Shown: positions 36,023-47,300 of the stretch, piece by piece
Numbering within the stretch: position 1 is the stretch's first letter
How the letters are laid out: each line of letters begins with the position of its first letter
Origin: Palleniella muris
GTDB taxonomy: Bacteria > Bacteroidota > Bacteroidia > Bacteroidales > Bacteroidaceae
Direction: 5' to 3'
Assembly (NCBI RefSeq): GCF_004792655.1
Contig: NZ_SRZC01000005.1
Span: 1 to 64,000, forward strand
DNA: 64,000 bases
Notes under the pieces: generated by a model
Database searches by the model: none
Told to the model about the DNA's origin: nothing
Seen by the model: the letters and a program-made list of their open reading frames with translations, nothing else
Position numbers and translations under genes: made by a program

Positions 36023-37651
36023 TCACAGGTTCATCACATCCTCATCAAACGTCTCTTTCCTGATTGCTTTCGCCTTCACCATGGAGCGGTGGTTGTAAAT
36101 CGTCTGCGTACTGTAGTTAAGCAAAACGGCTATCTTCGCACTGTCGTTTATGCCCAACCGTACCAGCGCAAAGATACGCAAATCGAGGTTCATCGCACCA
36201 CCCATGCCAAGGCTTATCCTGCTTTCGGGCTGTAGAAGAGCATTGAATTTTTCAATGAAATCAGGGAAGGCAAGCAAGAAAGCTTTGTCGAAATTGTTGA
36301 AAAACTCCTTTGCCTCCGCCTCCGTCATGCGCGACGGATTGGCAAGTTTCATGAGGTCGGCAACTTGGTTCGCCTTCACTTTCCTTTGTACAGTAGTCTG
36401 AAAATGAGTAAGTTTGGCTATATACGCCGCCGTAAGTTCCATAAACATGCTTATGACGCTCTCCCTCTGCCTCGTCATGAGCAGCAGTTCCTTATTCGCA
36501 CTGTCAAGACTTGCATTCGTGCGCTCCGCCTTTTCCATTGCCACGCGCAGCGATTCGTTGGCAACAGTCAATGCCAACCGGCTCTTTTTCACCCTTTTAT
36601 GGTCAACGAAAAGGAGGGCGGCAACGACAAGAAGCAGCACCGCCATGACGCCGACCGCCATAATCACGTAGCCACGCTGACGGTTGCGCTCGACAAGCTG
36701 ACGCTCGTAATTATTCACAATCGACGGTATCTTCCGCGAAATTTCCAGCAGACGAAGACGGTTTCCGAAGAAGATGGCATCGTCAAGCGAATAGTCCAAA
36801 TACATGTTAGCACGCTCATAATCAGGCGTTTCGTCATTCACCATGTCCAAAGCAAGGGTCTGCAAAGCCAGATTTTCCTTCAACGGACAGATTTGGTCGC
36901 TGATGGCGGCACGGACAATGTAATCACGACGCATCTTCTTGTCCCCCAAAGCAGTGGCTGCAGAAGCCATTCCGAAGGTTATCTGGGCATAAAGCCGCTC
37001 GTAAACAGCCACGCCCGACAACGCTTTCTCATAAAGTTCCAATGCCTTGCAGTGGTCATTCCGCTTGATTTCCTGCTCAGCTTTCATGTAATACCACGAT
37101 GCCGTACCCTCCTGAAGCACAGAGATTAGAGAATCCAAATAGACATTTTCCTTAGCATGATAACCTTCAGAATAGGCAGTCCCCTCGGCATATTCCGCAA
37201 GAACACCGTAACACCACTCATAAACCATGTAGTAGTCGGGCAGAATCCAATCTGGAATTTCCTCACGGCTGATGCTGCCAAGGCAGCCCAAAGCCTCATG
37301 GAAAAGTCCTGCCGTGGTGAGCATGTCCGCCTTGTGGATTATGGCAAGGTTAGCATAATCCGTGCTTCCTGCCCTGCGGGCCTCACCATGGAGTTTGTCG
37401 GCATAAGCCATTGCCGAATCAAACCTGAACGTTGAATATTCCTCATAGACGGAGTTCAGGTGCTTCAATCGCTCCGTGGGAATGGTGGTTTTAGCAAGTT
37501 TTGATTTCAGACGCTCTATGGTCTGCTCCTTCAAACGCACATAATGGTCGCGCTTTGCAAGGACTTTGTCCAATGAATCAATACTGACGGTCTCGCCTTT
37601 AGCAATGGCAGCCGTAAGGAAAAGCAGGAAAAGGATTATTGATCTGCGCAT
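36023..37651 (-). CDS. DUF6377 regulator: TPR sensor, membrane segment, LuxR-like HTH
   Basis: The 542-residue protein has a signal peptide (1-18) and a helical TPR-like periplasmic domain (about 20-320) opening with LDKVLAKRDHYVRLKEQTIE, the mark of DUF6377. One membrane helix (about 328-348) and a coiled coil (to about 400) follow. The C-terminal helix-turn-helix contains LGINDSAKIAVLLNYSTQTI and NHRSMVKAKA. This family is thought to sense a ligand outside and bind DNA inside, usually next to a PUL. Here it is divergent from the TonB receptor and alpha-galactosidase operon, which it most likely controls. Confidence 0.85.
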   Translation of the reverse strand: MRRSIILFLLFLTAAIAKGETVSIDSLDKVLAKRDHYVRLKEQTIERLKSKLAKTTIPTERLKHLNSVYEEYSTFRFDSAMAYADKLHGEARRAGSTDYANLAIIHKADMLTTAGLFHEALGCLGSISREEIPDWILPDYYMVYEWCYGVLAEYAEGTAYSEGYHAKENVYLDSLISVLQEGTASWYYMKAEQEIKRNDHCKALELYEKALSGVAVYERLYAQITFGMASAATALGDKKMRRDYIVRAAISDQICPLKENLALQTLALDMVNDETPDYERANMYLDYSLDDAIFFGNRLRLLEISRKIPSIVNNYERQLVERNRQRGYVIMAVGVMAVLLLVVAALLFVDHKRVKKSRLALTVANESLRVAMEKAERTNASLDSANKELLLMTRQRESVISMFMELTAAYIAKLTHFQTTVQRKVKANQVADLMKLANPSRMTEAEAKEFFNNFDKAFLLAFPDFIEKFNALLQPESRISLGMGGAMNLDLRIFALVRLGINDSAKIAVLLNYSTQTIYNHRSMVKAKAIRKETFDEDVMNL

Positions 37652-37678
37652 AGGGGTAATGTGTTAGTTTATCTATTG

Positions 37679-37710
37679 CAAAGATAATACTTTTCCTGTA
37701 TTCCACCAAA
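37679..37710 (-). promoter_or_regulatory. Promoter of the DUF6377 regulator
   Basis: On the minus strand: -33 TTTG (top CAAA 37707-37710), 20 nt, -7 TATCTTTG (top CAAAGATA 37679-37686), 28 bp before the ATG. Confidence 0.78.
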
Positions 37711-37850
37711 TAACCAATTAATTATATTTACCTGAGACATCAAAAACACGAAATATTACCGTTTTGATTACCAACTAATTACACAAAATAGTACACTACT
37801 GTACATTTACCGCACAGTTACTTAATGGAACAACCTAAAGAAAATCATAT

Positions 37851-37858
37851 TATCTTTG
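37851..37858 (+). promoter_or_regulatory. -7 element TATCTTTG of the TonB receptor/GH36 operon
   Basis: Lies 37 bp before the ATG at 37896. No TTTG at 20 nt upstream, which is typical for an activator-dependent PUL promoter. Any operator for the regulator should lie between here and 37710. Confidence 0.65.
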
Positions 37859-37895
37859 CCAACGGAAACCCAAAAACCTAAAAGATATACACCAC

Positions 37896-40124
37896 ATGAA
37901 AAGAACATCTCTACTTGCTTTGACCTTTGCGGCAACCGTCGCAAGCAGTGCAGCCACGGAACAGCGTGACACAACAGAATCCGTTACGCAGGAAAAGAAA
38001 GAGGAACGCAACGTCATGCTTAACGCATCGGACGCCAACAAACCGCGTGAAATCCAAATAGGACTGCCAAGTGAGGACATCAATGTCTATGAAAACGGGC
38101 TCCCTGCCGTCTACTCTTCCGCAGTGCATAAGCTCTCCGCCCACTGGCGCAGTGACAACTCGCTTGGCGAAGTGTCGCTCATGACTCCTTCGGAATCGGC
38201 AATTGCCACGGGAAACGTAGCCTACTCCGTCAACAGCAACAGTCGATGGGGAGAAAAAGCGTTCCACGCCATTCTCTCATACAAGGCTAACCACTTCGGT
38301 TGGCAGAACTTTGACATGAACGCTTCGGGAGGAATAACCGACAATCTGCTCTTCACAGCGTCCGTCTATCAGAACTTCGACCCGGGCAGTTTCAGACTGA
38401 AATTCACGGATTATGCCGACCGCACGCAGTTGTATCATCTCGGTTTGACGCACCTTCTGCCAAACAACCGCGGACGCATCTCCCTCATGTATAAGCATTC
38501 ACGTAACGAAAATCCGGGCAATTTTTCCAATGCTGCTCCGTTTATATATAAAGGCGACGGCAGTGTCGAGGAGCTTCCGGGCTTCAAACTTGGCACAAGT
38601 TCCTACGTGCCACGCAACGGCAGGTTTCAGTATATGGACATCATTACCGGCGAAATGCGCACATGGAATCTTGGCGAAGACACACAAAACATGGCAAACG
38701 AGCTTACTCTGGTCGCCGATTACCGCTTCAACAAAGGATGGAAGGGCAGCCTCTCGTTCAAATGGATGGACGCTCCGCGCGCCAAATATGTGGATTTCGG
38801 CGGAAGTTCCATATCAGAAGTCAGTGCCGACGACAACTATATGCTTGACGACGGTTCTACATATACCGGACTGAAGGAAGGCAGGAGGACATGGCTTCAT
38901 GACGGCAAGGTGAGAAATGTCCTTCTCACGACGGAGCTGCAGAAGACTTTCCGCACCAACACTCTCAAACTCGGTCTGAACCAATGGCACTATTCGCTCG
39001 ACTATCATTCGGCATCCATGCAGTGGGATGCCACAGTTGAGGAGTATCCGCGTATGCTCAACTCCACTTATGGGTATAACGAACTGAGTCCGGAGTACAC
39101 GAAAGGCTACGAGAACAAGCTCGCCATTTATGCCACCGACCAATGGCAGGCAACATCGCGCCTCAGCATTTTCGCCGGAGCACGTCTTGAATATTACCGT
39201 ATGAATGCCGACCGCATCCCGATGAACCGCTTCTCCGGCTTCCATATCGGTGCAGTATCGCCTGCCGACGGCTCAACAGTGGCAATAGAAAACATCGTGA
39301 AAAACAAGCTCAACTATGCCGCCACGCTCCGTGCCACCTACACTTTGAGCCATGGTTTCGGGCTTACCGCGGACGCTACCATTGCCACACGCTTCCCGCG
39401 CATCAACGAATATGCCGGCACAGGGCCTACGGAAGAGCAGTACAAGCGTGTGACAATCCCGCTCGTCCGTGGCGGACTGACCTACCGCAACTCATGGCTT
39501 GACCTGACATCCATGGTCAGCTACATCGGCAAGACAAACAACATCGACCAGCAAAACCTCACACGACCGGGAAGCACCGAAAGCAAGACTGTCCTGCTCA
39601 TCTACGGCATACAGACCATAGGGTGGACAACATCGGCAGAAATAACACCGTTCAAAGGGGCACACCTCCACGCTCTGCTGACCATCCAAAAGCCTACATA
39701 CAAGGATTACAATGCATCAGTGACATTCTCTGACGGCACCGCCATGGCTGTTAACGCCAACGGGAATGTTGTAAAAGAGATTCCGCAGACCCTTATTGAG
39801 CTTGACCCAAGCTATAACATCACCGATGACCTGCGACTTTGGCTCAGTTTCCGTTATTTCGGCAAGACTTATGCCAACCTTCAGGAATCACTTTTCTTCA
39901 ACGGACGTTGGGAATCGTTCGGCGGAATAAACTGGCGGGTGAACAAAAACCTGAGCCTCAACGCCACTGTCATCAATTTCCTGAACCAGAAAGGGGCAAG
40001 CGGGACTATAAACGGAAGCGAACTTATCTCGAAAGAGGATGCCCATCTGTTTGCGGGACATTACATGAGCGGCAACTATCTTCGTCCGTTCACACTTGAA
40101 TTTGGCATGAAACTTGAATTTTAA
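37896..40124 (+). CDS. TonB-dependent outer-membrane receptor of the alpha-galactoside locus
   Basis: The 742-residue protein has a signal peptide (1-21) and a short plug-like region, then a long beta-barrel with alternating aromatic strands. It ends TLEFGMKLEF with the terminal Phe expected of an outer-membrane barrel. It lacks the CarboxypepD domain and length of SusC, so it is a classical TonB receptor. It is followed 18 bp later by the GH36 gene, which suggests uptake of oligosaccharides cleaved by that enzyme. Confidence 0.82.
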   Translation: MKRTSLLALTFAATVASSAATEQRDTTESVTQEKKEERNVMLNASDANKPREIQIGLPSEDINVYENGLPAVYSSAVHKLSAHWRSDNSLGEVSLMTPSESAIATGNVAYSVNSNSRWGEKAFHAILSYKANHFGWQNFDMNASGGITDNLLFTASVYQNFDPGSFRLKFTDYADRTQLYHLGLTHLLPNNRGRISLMYKHSRNENPGNFSNAAPFIYKGDGSVEELPGFKLGTSSYVPRNGRFQYMDIITGEMRTWNLGEDTQNMANELTLVADYRFNKGWKGSLSFKWMDAPRAKYVDFGGSSISEVSADDNYMLDDGSTYTGLKEGRRTWLHDGKVRNVLLTTELQKTFRTNTLKLGLNQWHYSLDYHSASMQWDATVEEYPRMLNSTYGYNELSPEYTKGYENKLAIYATDQWQATSRLSIFAGARLEYYRMNADRIPMNRFSGFHIGAVSPADGSTVAIENIVKNKLNYAATLRATYTLSHGFGLTADATIATRFPRINEYAGTGPTEEQYKRVTIPLVRGGLTYRNSWLDLTSMVSYIGKTNNIDQQNLTRPGSTESKTVLLIYGIQTIGWTTSAEITPFKGAHLHALLTIQKPTYKDYNASVTFSDGTAMAVNANGNVVKEIPQTLIELDPSYNITDDLRLWLSFRYFGKTYANLQESLFFNGRWESFGGINWRVNKNLSLNATVINFLNQKGASGTINGSELISKEDAHLFAGHYMSGNYLRPFTLEFGMKLEF

Positions 40125-40142
40125 CCTAATCACATACAAACA

Positions 40143-42377
40143 ATGAAACCTTTACTATTATCATTATTGCTCTTATCTTCAGCGACGAACATCAGCGCAC
40201 AGCGCATCGACATCTCAACATCAAAAACCGACCTGATACTGAAAGTGGGAGACAACAAACGCCTCTACCAAACCTATCTCGGGGAGAAACTCCTCAACAA
40301 GTCCGACGGTGACATCCTGCCTTGGCAGGTTAAGGGCGGCAGCGACGGAAGTGTCTCGGAACGAGGATGGGAGGTTTACCCCGGTTCCGGTGCAGAGGAC
40401 TACTACGAACCGGCACTTGCCATGACCCACTCCGACGGGAATCTTACGACAATCCTGCAATATGCAGAACACAAACAGCAGCAGACGCCCTTCGGAGCAA
40501 TAACGGAGATACGCCTGAAGGATAATCTCTACCCTGTGGAAGTGACGCTCCATTACGAGTCCTACTACAAAGAGAACATCATCAAGACATGGACTGTAAT
40601 CCACAACAATGGAAAACAGCCGGTGGAAATATGGAGATATGCCTCGGCAATGCTCTACTTCAACCGCAGCGAATACTATCTCACTGAGTTTTCAAGCGAC
40701 TGGGCAAAGGAGGCGCAGATGCGCACCCAACCGCTCTGTTTCGGAAAGAAAGTCATTGACACGAAGTTAGGAAGCCGTGCCGCCATGCACACCCACCCAT
40801 TCTTCGAGATAGGATTGGACACGCCGGCCGGCGAGAACCGTGGTGAGGTTCTCATGGGAACACTCGCATGGACAGGGAATTTCCAATTCACTTTCGAGGT
40901 GGACAACGTGGGCAACCTGCGCATTCTGCCTTCCATAAACCCTTATGCCTCAACCTACGAGGTGGCGGCAAAAGAGAGTTTTGTCACGCCTGAGTTCATC
41001 TTCACACTATCACAGCACGGCACCGGTGAGGGAAGCCGCGACTTGCAGCGTTGGGCAAGGCTCTACCAACTCAAAGACGGCACAGGCGACCGCATGACTT
41101 TGCTCAACAACTGGGAGAACACTTACTTTGATTTCGACCAGAATCTTCTTGCACAACTTATGAACGAGGCAAAGGAACTTGGAGTGGACATGTTCCTCCT
41201 CGACGACGGATGGTTTGGCAACAAGCATCCCCGTAAGAACGACCAGGCAGGTCTTGGCGACTGGCAGCCAACGAAATCAAAGCTGCCCGGTGGCATCCAT
41301 GCCCTTACCGAGTCGGCAAAGACGGCAGGAGTGAAGTTCGGTTTGTGGATAGAACCTGAGATGGTTAACCCTAAGAGTGAGCTTTTTGAGAAGCATCCTG
41401 ACTGGGCTTACACCCTCCCTGACCGCAAACGCTACTACTATCGCAACCAACTCGTGCTTGACCTCAACAACCCTGAGGTTCAGGAGCATGTCTACAAGGT
41501 TGTGGAAAACATACTGAGGAACAACCCTGACGTGGCATATTTCAAATGGGACTGCAACTCTCCGATAACAAACATCTTCTCCCACTACCTCAAAGAGAAG
41601 CAGCAACAGCTCTACATCGGTCATGTGCGCGGACTCTACAACGTGCTGCAGCGCATCAAGAAGAACTTCCCCAATACTCCTATGATGCTTTGCTCGGGTG
41701 GCGGAGCGCGCTGCGATTACGAGGCACTGAAGTACTTCACCGAGTTCTGGTGTTCTGACAACACAGACCCTGTGGAACGACTCTTCATCCAATGGGGCTT
41801 CTCCCAATTCTTCCCTGCCAAGGCTATGTGCGCACATGTGACAAGCTGGAACAAGCAGACTTCCGTGAAATTCCGCACCGATGTGGCGTCAATGGGCAAG
41901 TTGGGCTTTGACATCGGATTGAAAGAATTGTCGGCTGCCGACCTCCTCTATGTCCAAAACGCCATAAAGAACTGGAACCGTCTGAAACCGGCAATCCTTG
42001 ACGGAGTGCAGTACCGTCTCGTTTCACCTTACGAAAGCAACCACACTGCCACAATGTACACCACGGAAGATGCAACAAAGGCTGTCCTCTTCGCCTTCGA
42101 CATACACCCTCGCTTCGCCGAGAAGCTCCACAAAGTGAAGTTGCAAGGGCTGATTCCAACGGCAAACTATCGCGTTAAAGAAATAAATGTCATGCCTATG
42201 ATAGACACAACAAAGTCCGCAAAGCAGAGAAGTTCTGCCGCTCCTAATCCGTCATACAAGTCAACATGGGCTTCTGACAACAAGGTCTACAGCGGTGACT
42301 ACCTCATGAAAGTCGGTCTTGATGTGTTCACTGCGCAAGAGACACAGAGCCATGTCATCGAACTGGCAAAGGAGTAA
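40143..42377 (+). CDS. GH36 alpha-galactosidase
   Basis: The 744-residue protein has a signal peptide (1-19), an N-terminal beta-sandwich (about 25-300) and a (beta/alpha)8 barrel. The nucleophile is Asp470 in YFKWDCN and the acid/base is Asp539 in EFWCSDNTDP. FLLDDGWFG (about 357-365) and GLWIEPEMVN are further GH36 signatures. It removes terminal alpha-galactose from oligosaccharides such as raffinose or melibiose, or from galactomannan side chains, probably in the periplasm. It is the second gene of the TonB receptor operon and converges on susD. Confidence 0.95.
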   Translation: MKPLLLSLLLLSSATNISAQRIDISTSKTDLILKVGDNKRLYQTYLGEKLLNKSDGDILPWQVKGGSDGSVSERGWEVYPGSGAEDYYEPALAMTHSDGNLTTILQYAEHKQQQTPFGAITEIRLKDNLYPVEVTLHYESYYKENIIKTWTVIHNNGKQPVEIWRYASAMLYFNRSEYYLTEFSSDWAKEAQMRTQPLCFGKKVIDTKLGSRAAMHTHPFFEIGLDTPAGENRGEVLMGTLAWTGNFQFTFEVDNVGNLRILPSINPYASTYEVAAKESFVTPEFIFTLSQHGTGEGSRDLQRWARLYQLKDGTGDRMTLLNNWENTYFDFDQNLLAQLMNEAKELGVDMFLLDDGWFGNKHPRKNDQAGLGDWQPTKSKLPGGIHALTESAKTAGVKFGLWIEPEMVNPKSELFEKHPDWAYTLPDRKRYYYRNQLVLDLNNPEVQEHVYKVVENILRNNPDVAYFKWDCNSPITNIFSHYLKEKQQQLYIGHVRGLYNVLQRIKKNFPNTPMMLCSGGGARCDYEALKYFTEFWCSDNTDPVERLFIQWGFSQFFPAKAMCAHVTSWNKQTSVKFRTDVASMGKLGFDIGLKELSAADLLYVQNAIKNWNRLKPAILDGVQYRLVSPYESNHTATMYTTEDATKAVLFAFDIHPRFAEKLHKVKLQGLIPTANYRVKEINVMPMIDTTKSAKQRSSAAPNPSYKSTWASDNKVYSGDYLMKVGLDVFTAQETQSHVIELAKE

Positions 42378-42409
42378 TGTCCTGAGATAATAGACCTTCA
42401 AACACAATA

Positions 42410-42451
42410 AATCCGTGATACATGCCCTCTTTTGAGAGTGTATCACGGATT
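42410..42451. terminator. Hairpin between GH36 and susD
   Basis: AATCCGTGATACA (42410-42422) and TGTATCACGGATT (42439-42451) form a 13-bp stem, with a small inner CTCTtttGAGAG hairpin. Shared by converging genes. Confidence 0.8.
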
Positions 42452-42493
42452 ATATGTTAATCAGACAACTGAAAAAGTCGTCAGTTCATTTTA

Positions 42494-44326
42494 TCAATAC
42501 CCCGGATTCTGCCAGCCGGCGCCGTTGGTAATTGTCGCCAAGTATGTCGTAGAGATTGGGCGCAGAGCGTACTCCGGAGTGAAGAACTTAGCCAAGTCAG
42601 GGTGAGTCTCCTGCAAATAGTTCTTATCCTTGAACATACCGGTGCGCTTCAGGTCATAGAAACGGCTGTACTCTCCACACAATTCCCTGCCACGCTCGTC
42701 AAGCACAGTGCGTACAGAAGCAGTGCCTGAGAGAGCGTTTGCCCCTGCTCTTGTGCGCACCTTATTAATATATGCCATTGCACCACTGCCACCGTTGAGG
42801 TAAATGTCAAGCTCTGCAGCGATAAGGTAAACCTCAGCCATGCGCATGATGAACGTAGCATTCAGGTTTGCGAAACGGTTCTTGCTCTCGTTAACGACAT
42901 AGATGTTGCTGGAGTTGTGCTTGCTCAATGAAGGATAGAAATAACGCCAGTGGTTCTCTGTCTCACCGGAAGTCATGATTACCTTACGGTCGGCGTCACT
43001 GTACACCTTCTTATAGTCCACGAGCAAGTAAGAAGCATTGGCAGCATTGGCAACCTCCGATGCATAACCGGCATCCTGCGGCATGACAAACTTGATAGCA
43101 AGGTCACCGATAGCCTTGGAGTTCTGTGTCTTGTCAAGGATGTTCTCTTGGAATTTCAGAGTCTTTCCTACGACAGAAGCGTCCTTGCCATAAGTCTTTG
43201 CATCACCTTCTGTCCATGTGTAGTCACGGTTGCAGTTCCATTCTGTGACAAAGGAATTGTGGAAACGCGGGTCGAGCGAGCCGTCCTCCTGTACAAAAAG
43301 GTTGAGCAGATGCTGTGTAGGCATGAAGCTGCCCGTCTGTCCGCCTTCCCATGTCTGGCGCGCCTGAGGATTGTCCTGGCGTGCAGCGAAATGGTTGATG
43401 GCTGCGAGGAACATCTCATCATTGCGGTTACACTTCTGCGCACCATTAGATGAACCATGTCCGTCACTTCCCGAATACCAGCGATGCTTCCACAAAGCCT
43501 CCTTGTTCTCCCAGTTGTTGTCCTGCTTGAAGACATCCTCAAAATTGGAATACATGTATGCTCCATACTGCGAACCGCCATTCTCACAGTCAGTGATAAG
43601 CAGTTTTGCAGCATCCATACCCTTCTGCAGGAACTCAGTGGAGCCATACTCGTAAGTCTGAAGGCAAGCCTTTGCGAGGAAACCCAATGCCGCTTTCTGG
43701 GTAGGAGTTGTGCAAGTCGCGTCAGTTCCCTTGTCAAGATATTGCACAGCGAACTCAAGGTCAGGGATAATCACCTCCTTATATATTGTCAATGGGTCAG
43801 TGCGCTCAGGTGCATAGTTAGGCACGCCGAGGTCAGTGACCTTCACCACTCCGCCAAACTGCTCCACAGCATTGAAATAGTAGACAGCGCGCATGAAGCG
43901 AGCCTGCGCTATGCTGTTGTTGCGCTTTGCCTCCGAGATAGGCGGATTGGCGGCATAAGCGATGGCAGTGTTGCAGCTTCCGATACCGTCATAAATGGCG
44001 TTCCAGATAGTGTTTGTATACGTCGTGTTAGCACTCGCACCGCCAAAGAACCAGAAATACTGTGTGTTGCTGTTGCCGTCATTAGCCTTTGTTGTCCAAA
44101 GGTCCGTGTCAGCCTCTGTCAGCTGCATATAGCCGTCAGTGCCGTAGAGGACGCGCTCCGCACCGAAATAAATCTGGTTAAGGATAGCCTGATAGCCGTC
44201 CTCTGTCATGGTCACGGTGTCGAATGTGAATCCTCCCGGGTTCTTCTCGTCCAAGGAGCAAGAGTTGAGAAGTGCCAATGATGATAATGCGAAGACTCCT
44301 GTTATCTGCTTTATGTATCTTTTCAT
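42494..44326 (-). CDS. RagB/SusD-family lipoprotein of the alpha-galactoside PUL
   Basis: The 610-residue protein has a lipobox LNSC (Cys about 23) followed by SLDEKNPGGFTF, a SusD N-terminus. Helical repeats include NSIAQARFMRAVYYFNAVEQ, and late RTVLDERGRELCGEYSRFYD and LKRTGMF match the conserved SusD C-terminal region. It binds ligand over the SusC encoded 12 bp upstream. Context assigns it to alpha-galactoside-containing glycans; the sequence alone does not. Confidence 0.93.
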   Translation of the reverse strand: MKRYIKQITGVFALSSLALLNSCSLDEKNPGGFTFDTVTMTEDGYQAILNQIYFGAERVLYGTDGYMQLTEADTDLWTTKANDGNSNTQYFWFFGGASANTTYTNTIWNAIYDGIGSCNTAIAYAANPPISEAKRNNSIAQARFMRAVYYFNAVEQFGGVVKVTDLGVPNYAPERTDPLTIYKEVIIPDLEFAVQYLDKGTDATCTTPTQKAALGFLAKACLQTYEYGSTEFLQKGMDAAKLLITDCENGGSQYGAYMYSNFEDVFKQDNNWENKEALWKHRWYSGSDGHGSSNGAQKCNRNDEMFLAAINHFAARQDNPQARQTWEGGQTGSFMPTQHLLNLFVQEDGSLDPRFHNSFVTEWNCNRDYTWTEGDAKTYGKDASVVGKTLKFQENILDKTQNSKAIGDLAIKFVMPQDAGYASEVANAANASYLLVDYKKVYSDADRKVIMTSGETENHWRYFYPSLSKHNSSNIYVVNESKNRFANLNATFIMRMAEVYLIAAELDIYLNGGSGAMAYINKVRTRAGANALSGTASVRTVLDERGRELCGEYSRFYDLKRTGMFKDKNYLQETHPDLAKFFTPEYALRPISTTYLATITNGAGWQNPGY

Positions 44327-44338
44327 AAGTCTGTTTCG

Positions 44339-47300
44339 TTAGAAGGTTAGGTTGATGCCGATGACATACTGCTTGTAGGTCGGGAAGCTGTCAGCTCCGC
44401 CGGTCTCAGGGTCAGTGTCGTTAAGGCGTGAGTCCATTGAGAAGATGAACGGATTGTAAGTTGTGAAGTAGATGCGGCAGTTCTCTATCAATGCCTTGCG
44501 TGTCAAGCTCTTTGGCAATGTGTAACCGAGAGTGATATTCTTTATCTTGATGAAAGAGCCGTCAACCACACGGAGTGAAGGATAGACAGTGGACTGCTTG
44601 CCGCCTGTACCCGGGCGCGGATAGAACGCTCCCTGATTGTCCTCTGTCCAATAATCCACGCCTGAAGGCTGGTTCTTTGTCAGACTGTTGTCTGCCGTAT
44701 AGTAGCCGAGCATGCTGCTCTCTATTGTCTGGCCGAAGCGTCCCATGGCATAGATTGTCAGGTCAATGTTCTTGTAAGCAAAGGTGTTGTTCAGACCGAG
44801 AATCCAGTTAGGGTTTCTGTGACCAAGAATGCGGCGGTCATCCTCGCCATACTTGTGCACACCGTTGTCAGAAACACCGTCAGCATCAAACTTCTCGTTT
44901 GTCTCAACCTTTATGAAACCCGGCTCCACGCCATAAGCGTCAAGCGTTGCCTTGTCAGTGTCAGTGCCCCAGATTCCTGCATATTTGTATCCATAGACAG
45001 ACTTTATCGGTGAGCCGACAAACAAGTTCTCAGCGATGAGGTCGCCGTCAGGCAGTTCCTCAATCTTCTCTTTCTGCCATGTCCCGGTGAGGGATGTGTT
45101 CCAAGAGAAATCCTTTGTCCTTATGTTACGGCTGTTGATAGTGAACTCAACGCCGTGGTTGCTTGTCTTGGCAAGGTTCTGCCATACCTTCAATGGTGAG
45201 CCCCAACCTGTGATACCCGTAGTGCTCGGCATCTGGCGTGCGAAGAGCAAGCCTCTTGTCTTTGTGCTGAACCACTCGATAGAGCCGTCGATGCGGCTGT
45301 TGAGGACAGAGAAGTCAAGACCGATGTTCCAGTTATAAGACTTCTCCCATGTGAGGTCAGGACTTGCGTAAGTGCCTGTGTACTGATAGAAAGGCACGAT
45401 TTTGCCGTCCACTGTCACACCTGAGCCGCTGTAAGGGTAAGGCTGTGACTGTGTGCCGTAAGCACCGATACCGCCGGAGTTGCCCGTGATACCCCAACCT
45501 ACGCGCACCTTCAGGTTGTCAAGCCAACTGCTCATGCCTCCCATGAACGCCTCGTCAGAGATGCGCCATGCCACGGCAGCAGCCGGGAAGCTCTCCCACT
45601 TGTTGCCTTCCGACAGCCATGAGACACCGTCCCAACGGTTGGAGGCAGTGAAGAGATAACGTCCTTTGTAAGAATAGTTGAAGCGTACGGCATAAGACAT
45701 CTTCTGAGTCTGTGTGTACTCAGACTTGATATACTGTGATGTTGCAGCGTTCAGGCGGTGGAAAAGCCATGAGTCCATTGTCTGTCCGGAGCCGCCGGCA
45801 GTTGTCGGCTCGCTCTGTGACTCAGACCATGATGTGATGAACGTGCCACCGATGCTATGGTCCTTTGCTATGGTCGTGTTGTATGCGAACACATTCTCCC
45901 ATGTATAGCTCCAGCTGTCGTTGAACACCTTCTCTGCGTGAGGCGTTCCTGCGTATGTAGGGCGGTTGGCATTACAGAGCGCACCCCAATAGAGACCTTG
46001 GCGAGCGTGGGACATAGAACCCGAAATCTGGCTTCGGATGCTCATTCCCTTGAACGGAGTAAGCTCAATGAAACCGGTCGTGTTGACGTATGTCGTGCGA
46101 GTCTCGTTAGTGTATTGGTTAGGGATAAAGTCGCCAAGCGGAGAATATTGTCCGTTGATATACTCGGAAACAATGTTTCCCTCCGCGTCGTAAGCGTCAC
46201 CGAGAGGGAACGCCGTGAGCGCGCGGGTGAACGTGTTCTTCACGCCACGGTCATGATTAGCGTAAGTAAGGTTGGATGTAAAACCAAGTTTTGCCCACTT
46301 GTTAATCTCCTGATCGATGTTCAGGCGCAGAGCGTATTTGTCGCGCTGCTCGTTGGAAAGCAGACCCTTGTCCTTGGAATATATGGCGGAAGCATAGATT
46401 TTCGTCTTGTCTGTGCCGCCTGTCACTGACAAGCTGTATTTCTGCGTGGTAGCCTTGTTGCCCGAAACAAGGTCAACCCAGTCTATCCACTTGCCTGCAT
46501 TGTAAGCGTCCAAATAGTCCTGGTTGCCAAACAGCGTAGCCATGTCGGCAGCATAGTTGCCGTGCTCGTACTTGTAAGCCTCCTGATGATAGTTCACCCA
46601 CTCATCTCCGGTCATGCTGTTCTCGTAGTTTGGCGAACCGCTCCAGCCATAGTAAGCATCGAAATTGACACGCACCTTGCCTGCCTGACCGCGCTTTGTC
46701 GTGATGATAACCACACCATTGGCACCGGCAGAGCCATAGATAGCCGTCGAAGAGGCATCCTTCAGGATGTCGATGGTCTCGATGTCAGAAGGGTTTACCT
46801 CGGAATAACTGCCCTGAATGCCGTCAATGATAAACAGCGGCTCGTTGCTTCCGTATATGGAACGTGTGCCGCGGAGCAGGATTTCAGGCTCGTCACCAAT
46901 CTGTCCCGACCCTTTCACGATGTCCATGCCCGCAACCTTTCCCTGCAAAGCCTCCATGGCATTGCTTGTAGGGGCAATGACAATGTCCTCTTTCTTTATG
47001 GATGCCACGGCACCTGTGACATCGCGCTTCTTCACCGTACCGTAGCCGATGACCACCACCTCGTCCATCACTTGAGAGTCAGGCACCAGCTGCACCTTCA
47101 TCCCGTTATGCGCCTTCACGGTCTGGGTGGTGTATCCCACGTAGGACACCTCGATTGTCGCACCCTCGGAAGCGTTCACTGAGAAGTTGCCGTCAAGGTC
47201 TGTGATGGCTGCAGCCTGAGAGTTCTTCACCTTGATTGTCACTCCAATCATCGGTTCGCCTGCCTCATCGACAACAGTGCCCTTGATTGCATTCTGCCGC

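Noticed and set aside
36365-37129. 254-codon plus-strand open frame opposite the DUF6377 gene
   Set aside because: Shadow of the regulator; sequence is rich in His/Arg runs typical of antisense frames.
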